A stretch of DNA of 64,000 nucleotides, taken from Amborella trichopoda. Taxonomy: Eukaryota; Streptophyta; Magnoliopsida; Amborellales; Amborellaceae. Of the stretch, positions 37,730 to 49,700 are shown one piece after another (positions within the stretch are counted from its first letter, which is position 1; every line of letters begins with the position of its first letter). The position numbers were made by a program, and so were the translations under genes. The DNA is taken from NCBI RefSeq assembly GCF_000471905.2, contig NW_006494789.1, forward strand, positions 4,326,787-4,390,786. Direction: 5' to 3'. A model generated the notes under the pieces. It was given only the letters and a program-made list of their open reading frames with translations. It did no database searches and was not told where the DNA came from.

Positions 37730-40700
37730 GTAAGACTCGTTTTCTTCTTGATTTGTTTCGCATATTTTCTTCTCAATTTTTGGGTCATTGTCGCTTGAAT
37801 TCGTGATGAAGCAACGAGGAAAGCTGTTCTTGATCAATTCGATTGAAACTTCTCGATTAACAATGGAGGAAAGTTATTTTTGGCCATTTTCATGGTTTTG
37901 TGATTAATCATGAAAAAAAGGAATAATGTTTAGCCATTTTCATTGGAGTTCATGATTAATCATGCTTTATAGCTATTTTTTATTCGAACTTCTCGATTAA
38001 CAATGGAGGAAAGTTATTTTTGGCCATTTTGTGATTAATCATGGAAAAAAGGAATGATTTTTAGCTATTTTCAGTGGAGTTCATGATTAAATATGATTTA
38101 AAGCTATTTTAATTCCCATTCATGCTTAATATTGGAAAATATGTGATTTTTAAGTATAAAAAAAGTGAGGATCTTCGAATTTGTTAAAAATCCTTTTACA
38201 TCTAGTTTGGGCTTCAGTAGCTATCGAATATCCTTTACTTTTTCCATTTCAGATTGGGAGAAGTCTTTTCATAAATTTCAGTATGATATTTTTGGAGACA
38301 ATAATCATATTTGCGTTATGGCTTTTATCTCTTATACATTCACATTAAAAAGGGAAATCTATCCAAATACCTATGAGAGATCAACTATTTAACAATCTAC
38401 CCATGTTATTTGATTTAATTTCAAAATAACCATCACAAGATCCATGATCACGAGGTGGAATAGTTCCAAATGAGTAAAAAAATGGGTAAAATGTTGATTA
38501 GGACAATTTTTATGGTCATTTTGATAAATTTTCCAAGAAAAATTTATCACGGTCTTACAGAAATGAAGAGCCTATTCATTTTTAGCTTTTTCTCTGTTAT
38601 TTTTTCTGCTATGCAAACAGATTTTTTGTTTTGAATATCTTGGTCATGCTTTTTGTTGTCCGATGCTATAAAATGTACTTTTTCTGCTGTGAAATTTTTA
38701 TGGTAAGTGGAAACAGTTAATATGTATGATAAATAATTTATCTATTACAATTGAACTCTGGATCTTTCTAATATATACTTTCTATTATTATTTGTTCATC
38801 CTTGCAATACGTATAGGTCACATGAACTTCTACACTTAGATGGTTGCAGCATTTTGGGAATTAATATGTGTATTCCAGTGCCAAAGTTTGCAAGGGCAAT
38901 GTTTTTGGGTGAACCAATTATTGATGAATCAATCTCGGTTATGATATGGCTCCTCTCTTCTGTAGGGTTTCTATTCAGTTAAAGACTGGCATAATGGCAA
39001 CTTAGATTGTAAGGGTCTGAAGTTCTCTTAAGTGACATAGGGCTCATATAGCAAAGATATTAAATACATAGAGGAGTGAGAGAGTACATAGTGAAACCAG
39101 TTAATTCTCACCTATCATATACTCTTTTTCATCTATAATACAACGGCTAGGGACCCACTCGTACACGTGAATTTAGTGAAAAACAAATATGAAGTAGACT
39201 TTGAGTTAATTTTACTTGAGATAGAATGCCTCTTATGTTTTTGAATCACAGACATAGAATACCTCTTTGTGTATTCTAACTTTGTGTTATTTTTCTTTCT
39301 ATGCATAAGAAAGAATAGACCATATTAAGCCTGATATGGGAAAAATAATGGCAAACTTAGGTTGAGGCTTCTGTTTTGTGTCATTTTTTTTGCTACATGG
39401 TTTTACAACAAAACTACCCCTCTTCTTTTTATCGTCGTATTTTCTTTTCTTGATCAAGTCCTTATAGCAGCATGTGGGAAAATGAGATACCTTGACACGT
39501 TAAGTTTTGGAATGGAATATGAAACATGTTGACGTGGTTAGACATTTTAAAGTTTACTTGTTTTCAATTACAGAAGCTGAATTTTTTTACTAGTCACTGG
39601 ATCCTGTTGTACTTATTCTAGAGTAACAAATTATAAAAGAAGTTCAGTTCTAAAGCAGTCTGTTGTGCCCTTTATTATACACCATTTGCATTTGGTTTGT
39701 AATAACTCAGCTGTTGTCAGCCATTTTTTATTGTGTATCTATAGAGTTCTGTATCCAACAAATGCCACTAGGCACTAGCATTATTTATATGCTCAATTCC
39801 GTCTTAAAGATGATAAAAACCTCTCATGGTAACTCTCTTTTGCATAGGTCTCCTCACCTTGGGTTTTATCAAAAGAAAAAAAGATCTAAAGGAAGGTATC
39901 TCTAATTAGTGTATGGATTTTCATGGTAGATTTTAGTCTCTTCTTAGGTGATAAGATACTTTTGTTCTTAAATTTAGTGATGGACAAATCACCTATTTAT
40001 TCGATTGTCTCACAAGGATCATAGTCACAGGTGGTCTTGATGATATAAGCAATATGGATGAGGGTCTTGTAAATGAACCATACAAAATCTTGAGTCTTGG
40101 ATGCCTAAAGCTCTCTGTCTTTGGAACTTATCTTTGCCATTTTTGAGTTGTTGGTTCTCAATCATTTCATATATGTGCATGTAATTATTTCGATTTTGTT
40201 TCCGTCAAGTAAGTTCCTGAGCTAAGTCCATTGTTCACATAGGCTGGAAAAACTCTCAGTGCACGAAGATGGAATGCTGCATTTACTCAAGAAGGTTACT
40301 TGGATATGGCCAAGATGCTTAACCGTATTCAGCGTGGGGTAAGCAGAAAACATCTTAAGCTTTAAACATTCTTTCAAAATTTTAATGTCGATAGGGTACA
40401 TTTGTGTTTCAAACTCGTGCATAAGTGATCACATTGCATATTGAAGTCGAACCATTTGTTTTATTTGTAATCTTTTTCTTAGCTCAATGCTAGACATAAG
40501 AAAATGATTGCTGAGGATTGTTCGATAGAATATTGATCAAGAAATGCCAGCTAAGCCAAAGAAAGTAACAAATCCAGGCCATAAGGATACACCAATTTTG
40601 TAGCAATTGAACCTCTAGTATATGCAGCATATGAAGACAAAAAGAATGCAAGTATCATGAATCGAAAAATTATGCTAGAAGCAAAATCTCCCCCCTGCCG

Positions 40701-43700
40701 CACTCCCCCAACCATCCCCCCCCCAAAAAAAAAAAAAGAAGAAAACTCACTCGCCAAGAAAAACTTTAATCTCCAAGTACAAGGAGAGGAGGTCACTACA
40801 CCCCCTATCTTGCCTGCCCTCTCTACTGCAGGTTTTCTATGTTTGGAATAAGAGTTCAATACTATGGTCCAATACTCAAGTACAAACTCTTCTCTTTGTA
40901 AAAATATAACTGAGAAAAGCACAATGTACTAGCGATGCCTGTTCCAGCAAAGCAATTTTAATTTTCATATGTACAATACTTGCACCCATAGTTGTATGAG
41001 TCAATACGAGCTTTAGACATCCATTGGGTCTCACTGAAACCTAAGAGTTTCTGTTTGTGAGTTTTTTATTATTTTTCTCTTAAAAGATCATCTTCGGATT
41101 TATTTCCAATGTTTTCAAACCCTGAAGTGAGATGATATATCTGGCAAAAACATGCCTCATAACACAGCTGAAGCAATAAAACCAAACCCTATAAACACAG
41201 TCGAAGCAATAAAACCAACTTGTTTTGGTGCAACATCACTTGGAAAAGTTGTAGTAGTGAAAAGTTGTCCCCCATTAAGGAGCCCTAATGTCCTTAAATT
41301 CATTTCATGTCTGTTCGAAGATTGCACACTTTATACTTTAAGTTATGCTTATGCCAAATGTCTCTAAAGCTGGACCCAAAAAGGGCCTCTATAGAGTTCT
41401 AAACCTTCCCTGGGCCGTTCGGAACTTGCTCAAGTTAGGGGGATCATGGAAAAGCATATTTTCCCTCCATGATAAGTTACTACCACCAGCTTTTGGCAAG
41501 TCGTCTAAAGCTTTTCTGAAATCTCATCATATAACGTCAATTATTCCAAGTCTGAGGGATCTTCGAGAAATCTAAGTTTTTGGAAGATCAGATATGCAGA
41601 GGAACTCTCTTTGAAAGTACAATACCTTCGCAATCCATCCAGTTCTTCCTTGAAATTCCAACCTCTTCCATTTCTTTAGTATGATTTGGGTGACTGTGAT
41701 TTAGATCACGAAAGGAAGATTTCTATGATTTGGGAAAAGATAATTTTTGGCTGGCAGCAGTGTGAACTCCTCCAATATCTGTGGTGGTCACATTCATGAC
41801 TCTTGTGCAAGATTCTTCTTGGACAAATAGAGAACTTTCCCTGCTGTTAATTGAGTTTTTGCACTCGATATTTATTGTCAAGAAACTGAAACTCAGTTTC
41901 CATGTGACTAATCTATGAAAGACTTGCTCCAACTCTCTTTAATTTGGAAAATTAAAGTTTTTGGGTGGCATGAGCGGTGTGATCTCCTGAAAACTGAGAT
42001 TGGCCCATTCATGAGTCTTTGTTAAGATTCCTCTTGGACAATTAGGGAACTTTCTCGAATGATAATTGAGATTTAGAATTTTTACTGTTAAATACTCAAA
42101 CTCAGTTTCCACCTGACTAATCCATGACTTACTCCCCTAATCTTTGTTGATGCAATTTCAATGTTGTAACGCAGATATGAATTCACAACTACATATTTGG
42201 ATTCGAATTATTAAGGAAATTCCCTTCCAGATGGACGTTATCGTTATAAACTAATGGCCATTAAAATAATAAACATTTGGAAATACTGTATGGTGTTAAA
42301 TTAAACTGTTGTTACATCGATTCATGGTTATTCCAGAATGACTTGGACATAGTTGATAAGCAAAGGAAAGCAAAAATTGAATTATTTAAATCTCCATATT
42401 TCCATGCCATTCTTTAGAGACAACTTCGGAAGTCTATTCGAATAGTACAGTGGCAGCAATTACACTCCTGGTGACTTTGCATCATAATTGGCCAAGAGTG
42501 GAGTCAATAATTAATCCTTCTATTACACCAATCACTTTTTGAAGTTATGCTGTCTGCTACACACCTTGCTGTGTGATGAATCGAAATCACGGAATTGTGT
42601 TTTGGGTGAACCAGCACCCATTTTGGAGTGAAATCGCAGAATCACGTTCTGGATGTTAAAAAGAAAATGGACACAACACCCATTTTGGAGTGAACCATTT
42701 GGCCCAAGGGTGGGAATGGGAAGCCCATAAAGATTTGAAGATCTCTATGGTGGGGCTCCTATGTCTAATGTAGCTCTTAATGGAAAAAAAAAATCTATCC
42801 GAGGAGTGAGTACATAAAAGGAAATCATCAAAAGGCTGAAGAGGGACTGTGAAAGACTTCACCGTTTGTTAGGCTTAATCAAAGGCCCAGTTGTAGTTCT
42901 TCGCAAAGAATATGGCCTAGTGGTGGGGTTAGGCAGACACCATTGTTGGGGATTAATAGAGAGAAAGTCAACCAGATGAGACTTTGCATGTAGACCTGTG
43001 CTCGCAAAATCGAACCGGAACGGTTTATCGGACATGGGCCTGGAAGCGATTTAACCGGCTTAACTGGTAAACCGGTTGATTCAACCGCTTTAACCGGGCA
43101 AGTCCCAAACGATTAAAAAAATATTNNNNNNNNNNNNNNNNNNNNNNNNNNNNNNNNNNNNNNNNNNNNNNNNNNNNNNNNNNNNNNNNNNNNNNNNNNN
43201 NNNNNNNNNNNNNNNNNNNNNNNNNNNNNNNNNNNNNNNNNNNNNNNNNNNNNNNNNNNNNNNNNNNNNNNNNNNNNNNNNNNNNNNNNNNNNNNNNNNN
43301 NNNNNNNNNNNNNNNNNNNNNNNNNNNNNNNNNNNNNNNNNNNNNNNNNNNNNNNNNNNNNNNNNNNNNNNNNNNNNNNNNNNNNNNNNNNNNNNNNNNN
43401 NNNNNNNNNNNNNNNNNNNNNNNTGAAAATTAATGAAAAAATGGATTTTAACGAGTCGATTTGTGCCTAGAGGTTGTTTTTTAAATTTTCTGAAAGGATA
43501 GGAAAATATAAAAATGAGTATCAATGACCAAAATATTTTTTAATCTTTACCATAACGTAAAGAATATTAAAATAGTGTTAAAAAAATCGACTTAACCAAC
43601 TCTTTTTTTAAAGAAAATGATCTTTTTTTTTTTAAAGAAAATGATCTATTTTTTTAAGAAAATGATCTTTTTTTTTTTTTAAGAAAATGAAGAACAAAAA

Positions 43701-46700
43701 TTATAATGAGTCGATTTGTGCCTAGAGGTTTTTTAAAATTTTTCTGAAAAGATAGGAAAATATAAAAATGAGTATCAATGACCAAAATATTTTTTAATCT
43801 TTACCATAATGTAAAGAATATTAAAATAGTGTTAAAGAAATCGACTTAACCAACTCTTTTTTTAAAGAAAATGATCTTTTTTTTTTAAAGAAAATAATCC
43901 CTTGTTTTAGGTAAATGATCTTTGTTTTTTTAAAGAAAATGAAGAAAAAAATTAGGGATTTTTTTTTTAAAAGAAAATGAAGAAAAAAATTATGTTATAT
44001 ATAATATAAGCCTTTATTTCTATCAACTAAGTGGTAAATGGCATATGGTTAGTGGTGTAATAAAGGACGTTAGTGGTGTAAAAGAGGACTTCATTCAAAG
44101 AGGATTCTAGGAACCCACGAAGTGAATTTATGAACGAAACGAATTCTTAAAAGAAAACAACACCCACAAAATGAATTTATGAACGAAACGAGAATTTATG
44201 AACGAAACGAGAATTTATTCTTAAAAGAAAACTTCGGCGGTGGGATTTGAACCTTGATTCATATAAGAACCAATCATCAAAGCTAGCCAATAAACCATTC
44301 TAATGTATTTGATATAAATTTGAAGTAGTATTATATTTAAAGTTTAAAATACTGGGTGACCACCAAAACTGGCCAAAACCGGAACCAGTCGTTGGCTGGT
44401 TGCGATCTAACCAGCCGGTTAGCGGTTAGACTGGCCAGTTTTGCGAACATTGATGTAGACTCAAGTCTTAGTATTTGTTATGGCCAAATGCGTCCAACAT
44501 AGAGACCTGCAATGGCCATGGATCTACCCAAAAATGGATGGAACCCACTTAACATTATGCCTAAGTCTATTTAAACTTGAAGAGATGCCCCTCCAAGCAT
44601 GAGATGAATTCTTGGTTTTAGATAGCCCAATGGAGGAGTTTTTGAAATTCTTGTGTTGGAAAAATCTAGAGATAAGCGAGGAGGGGTTTGCAACCAGCCT
44701 TCAAGCATTCTTCATCATGCCAGCTAGGTTCACATCATGTACATGCCTAATACCAAGACCACCATCCTCAAACGGAAGGCAGATAGTCTCCCAATTTAGA
44801 AGATTTAATTCCTTTACACATATCTAAAGTACTTTCCTAAAGAAAGTTCCACTGACATCTCTCTAAAACATTGAGATGTGCGAACCGGCAGGAGGAAGGA
44901 TAGAGTGAGAGTAGATCGAAGAAGCACTTAAGATTGACTTGATTTCTGCCTGCAAAAGATAGCATTAAATCTTGCTAGGACCCAATTTTAGCAAATATCT
45001 TCCCCACTAGAGCCTAACAGTGGGAGTTTCTTAGGGAGCTATGAAAAAGGGGTAGGCCTAGATATTTCTCTAGCAAACCCCCTTCCTCAAAATGGAGAAT
45101 ATGCTTAATTTCTGATTTGAGTCCATCACCACCACCAAAGAATAGAATTTTGCTTTTCATGGCAGTGAGTTTTTGCCCCGTGGCCCCACATAAAGAATCC
45201 TGGATGTTATTAACCACAATTTCAGCCCTAGGAGATACCTCACAAAAATTCAGGACGTCATATGCATATAGTAGTTGCGAAACCCCATAGCTTGAGTAAG
45301 GGAAAGCTGTTGGCAATGAGCCATTTTTAAAGCCCTCTTCCAGCCACCAACTAAGAAAATACATTCAATTACGAATAAGTATGGAGATAAAGGATCTCCT
45401 TGTCGCAACCCCTGCTTGCTTCTAAAGTAACCTTGTAGGCGAGCCGTTAACCAATATGGAAAAGCTAGGCGTACTAACACAATGCATCGCCCAGGTTATG
45501 AACTTATCAAGAAACCCCTAAGCTTTCGACTGCTTCAGCATGAAGTCCTAGTACACCCTGTTGTAGGCACTACTAAGATCTAATTGGAGGTACATTTTGG
45601 GTCTGCTAGCTGGTTTGTGTCACATTGAAACAATTTCATTAGCCATTCACACATTATGAGTGATGAGTCTACCCTTCACAAATGTCAATTGATTGGGCAT
45701 AATAAGAGCATCCAAGACTGTATGCAGTCTATTAGCCACAATCTTGCTCATGATTGAACCTCCAAAAAAAAAAAAAAAAAAAAAACAAAAAAACTTGCTC
45801 ATGATTTTGTGAAGAACATCGCATAAATCAATGGGCCCAAAGTCCTTCATGGTACAAGGTGACTTATTCTTTCGGATTAAACAAATAAAAGTAGAGTTAA
45901 CGTCCCTTTAGAGCTTGCCTTTGTTAAAGAAATCCCTGGGCACTGCAAAACAATCATGGCAAATAATATCCCAACTAAACTTATAGAACTCAACCCCAAA
46001 ACCATGTGGTCCCGGCACAGTTTCAATCTTTGTACTCCAAATACACTCCCTAATTTCTTCCATCAAGTTCTTTCTAGATAAATTTTCTCTTGGCTGACAA
46101 ACGAGTTTGCATACAAGTTTAATTTGAATCCTAGGTTGTTAAGTTCCAGAGGGAATATCCATGTTGACTTCTTGTAGAAATACAATCTTAACATCAGTTA
46201 GCCATTTCATAGCCACTATTACTGGTATGATGATAAGTTACATATTCTTGGCACTTGATGCAAATGTTTCTTTCTTTTTTGCCACCTTTTTTATTTCTTT
46301 TTGTGAGTGGGTGGTTAACTTGTTGTATTGAATGTAAATGAGTTACAAAAACGAATCGGACATTCAGCTCATTACAGCTCCCAAAAAATGCACTTCTAAG
46401 TGAACCTATTAAAAAATGAATGGTAAACCCCGTACATCACAGTATACAGGGAGGAAATTGTTGTCCAACAAACAAAAAATGGGACCAAAGCACAAAATGT
46501 TGCCAAGGAGGTTCCTGTTGGAATAATTACTACGGGTCCAGAACATGCTCCAGCTTTAGTGAGATTATCCGCATTGTGGTTCGCCACTGCTGCTGCCAAT
46601 AGAGTACAAATAGAAATAATCTTACAATCTGGCACAAAGGTTTCTTCATTGTCTACTCTGGTGTTCCGTTGCTGGTAACCTTGTCAATACCTTTCTATTG

Positions 46701-49700
46701 AGCTATGCACTTTTGTTTCTTATTGCTTACAGCTTTGTCTTTCCTTTTGGACCTAGGAAATATGTCCATGCCTTCTTTTCTGTAGGGCATTCAGCTCCTG
46801 TGTACCATCGATTCGACATGCATGTGAGATTACTTCATCAGAAGACACACTTTGAATACGACACAGGAAAGTTGGATTAAGTTGCCCATGCCAGTGCCTT
46901 TTAGTTGATGATAAAGATCCCATAAGCCCAGTTCAAATTAAATTTGAGCAAATCCATTTCTTATTCTAAATATAATGAAGGTGGGTGCTATTTACTTTGT
47001 AATTTGTACACATCATAGGGGCATTGATATTTGTATAGCATGTTTGGTAGTTTTTTGTTGTTTATCCATAAAAAGAATGACCCGCCTCAGCAGTTCAGGT
47101 AATTATATTTTTCTTCTTGTACTGAACATCCAATTCAGGCACGAGATGAGCACATTTGGGTTTCTCTTTGGATTTAATCATTTGGATTAAGGTTTTTATT
47201 GTTTCGACTTTAGTGCTTATTTTCAGGCATCTATTTCCATAGGATTTTAGGGGCAGTTTTGAAAAACTAGTTAGGGTCATTATTTTATTTGGTCAAATGC
47301 GGAATATTAATTTTGTCAAGGGTTAGATTTCATTTCATATTATTTGGTTAAGAGTCCCATTTTTTTCCAATTTATGTTTTCTTAGGGTTGTTTAAGTACG
47401 AGTCTTATTATAAATAAGGGTCAGTAGGGAGAGTTTAGACAATAGTTTTGGATATTATTTGATGTATAAGCTGCAGTTCAACTCTGGGAGCTATAAAAGC
47501 TTGTAAGCTTCTCTTTAATTTTAGTGAATTTAATAGATCTTTGTATTTTTTTCCTTTCCATCGCTCGCTTTTCTACATCATCTGGGATCAAAGCAGACTC
47601 CTCCCCAAGGCCCCCAAAACATTGCAACTTTGTGCAATGTTGCTAGAGGAGCATGGGGAGGCCATGGCCATGGATGCAAGATGTAGATAGGTAGATATTT
47701 ATGATCAAATGAGGTGATTCAAGGAATTGAGGTGAGAGTTGCATCAAAGCCGTTCTAATTGAAGGCGAGGAACTGGTGTGGCCAGGTGCACCCAACTTAT
47801 TCTAATCGAGTATTGATTGCTCAAAATAGTGTCGGATTTGAATTCTAAAGATTTGTGTCGACTAATGAGAAATCTCTCCATATCTAGAGAAAACGTGAAG
47901 CTTTACTTCATAACTAGTGGAGGGGTGAATATTGAAAGGTGTGTGTGGAACTCAAGGTATTAAATTCAAAAAAATTACTTTTACTTTTATTCCAAATACT
48001 TGAATTCCACTTGTATGGGCCACTATATGTTGGTGTAAATTAAAATAATACTCTAGATACGACCTATGATCTTTATTTTTACTGCCAAAAGAAATAGAAA
48101 CTATCCAGGAGCTTGAAACAAACTTCCACTATAGTTCTAAAAAATTCACCGAAAATATGAAATAATATTGAAAAATTAATTAAAAATACTGGAAGTACTT
48201 ACTGTCTGGAGTTACCCTCACAGGTCTTGGTACACCCCACACTCGATTCCCTGACCGATGGTGCACTTTTACTCTTTTAAGTATTGATGGGAATTTTGAG
48301 ATGAGAAGCTTTTCAGGCAATACTTCTTTTTCTAGGGTTTTTAGAGGGCTAAAAAATCAACTAGGGTTTATAGTAACCTTATAGAAACAAACTAGGGTAA
48401 GGCTAGTGAGTTGATCTCTCTCTAGGTTGGTTGTCTCCCTTCATTTCTCCAAAATACAATAAACCATTTTTTTTTTTTAAAGTTCCTCCTTTTCTTTCCA
48501 TTTAATAGAAGTTACTCAAATAAAAGGAGAGAGAAGAGAATGAGAGTAGCGTGACTCTCTCTTAGGCAAGTGAGGGACGTGACCTTTTTTGATACGAAAG
48601 AGAGAAAGATGGTGTGAGGGAGTGAGAGGCCTTGCTGCATTGGGGCGTGAGAGAGAGAGATCTTGTTGTGTTTGAAAGAGGTTCAAACTAGGTGTTTAAA
48701 TAGAAGGAAATATATCTCTCAATTTGAATAGGATTTCCATAGGTATGTCTAATTTCCAAATAGATCTTTCGGATAATTTAGGAAATCTGTGGGGTGAAAG
48801 AGATTTAATCAGAGCCATCCATCCTACAAATTAGTCATCCTGAGTTTAGGTGGAAAGATAAAAAACTTTTTCTGTTCGATTTTGACCCATGTCGAGCACC
48901 TATTTAAAATTGAAATATAATCGTTTTTTTTCATAATTAGGTCACCTATAATCAAGGATAATCTGAATTTTAAAAACACCCATAGAATAGGAAATCAAAT
49001 CTTATTTGAAATTAGAAAGATTTCTTAACTTTAACTAATTTAAAATTCAAACAAAATTAAAAAGAAGTGGGGCATGATCCTTTATGCTAAATTTGTGGCG
49101 TGCCCCCCATTTTGCTAAAAAGGTGGCATTCCCCTCTTTTGCTAAAAACAAGGTGGCGTGGCCCTTTTTTTGCTAAAAAGGTGGCGTGCCCCTTTTTTGT
49201 TAAAAAAAGTGGCGTGGCCCCCTTAGGGGCACGTGGGCCCACACATAAAACATATACACACACATGTGGGATTGGATCCTTGGTCCTACATGTGTTATTT
49301 CAAGTTCTGAAATTTTCATAAATACTCTTTTGATGAAAATTACAATCAAAATAATATTTTAAAATTTTTAAAATATTTAAAAATTATACAAACATTTATA
49401 ATACCAAAATAAAATACACTAGGGGTGGACTGGTACCAATGGGTAAAAAACAATGACAATAAATGGCACTCCACTCGCCCTAGAAAACCATGATCCACTT
49501 CTATTTTCTTATCCAACCCAATGAACACCTATGACCATACTCTCATTTCAGGAGCTCATGATTGGCTTATCAAAGTTAGACAATAAACAGCAGGATCATA
49601 ATCTTGGAATGTGGATTTCAGTTCCTCCCTTTAAGAAAAAATCTAGCACTTGTCATCACAGTGTAAATGGGGCTCTCTCTATGTACCTACCTGTACATGT

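Larger units (their letters stand above)
40339..42987. other. Left part of intron 2
   Basis: Intron sequence with small repeats only: a C-run/A-run block at 40715-40737; a 30-bp duplication (GAAGCAATAAAACCAA at 41165 and 41201); the tandem repeat at 41750-42130; and CACCCATTTTGGAGTGAA twice near 42614 and 42678. No coding region is supported. Confidence 0.55.
42996..44452. mobile_element. hAT-like non-autonomous element with 8-bp TSD
   Basis: ATGTAGAC occurs exactly on both sides (42988-42995 and 44453-44460), a perfect 8-bp target duplication. The ends are inverted: CTGTGCTCGCAAAA on the left, and CAATGTTCGCAAAA read inward on the right. Subterminal AACCGG/CCGGTT words crowd both ends, as is usual for transposase binding regions in hAT elements. 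The 1457-bp interior has no transposase, contains a 298-bp assembly gap, a 255-bp-period duplication and T-run repeats, and lies in intron 2. Confidence 0.88.

Noticed and set aside
43090-43524. 144-codon minus-strand frame
   Set aside because: Most of it is the assembly gap.
44240-44310. Functional tRNA gene
   Set aside because: A and B boxes are present but stems do not pair into a cloverleaf.
46396-46635. 79-codon minus-strand frame with hydrophobic stretches
   Set aside because: No domain or neighbour supports it; intronic and antisense.
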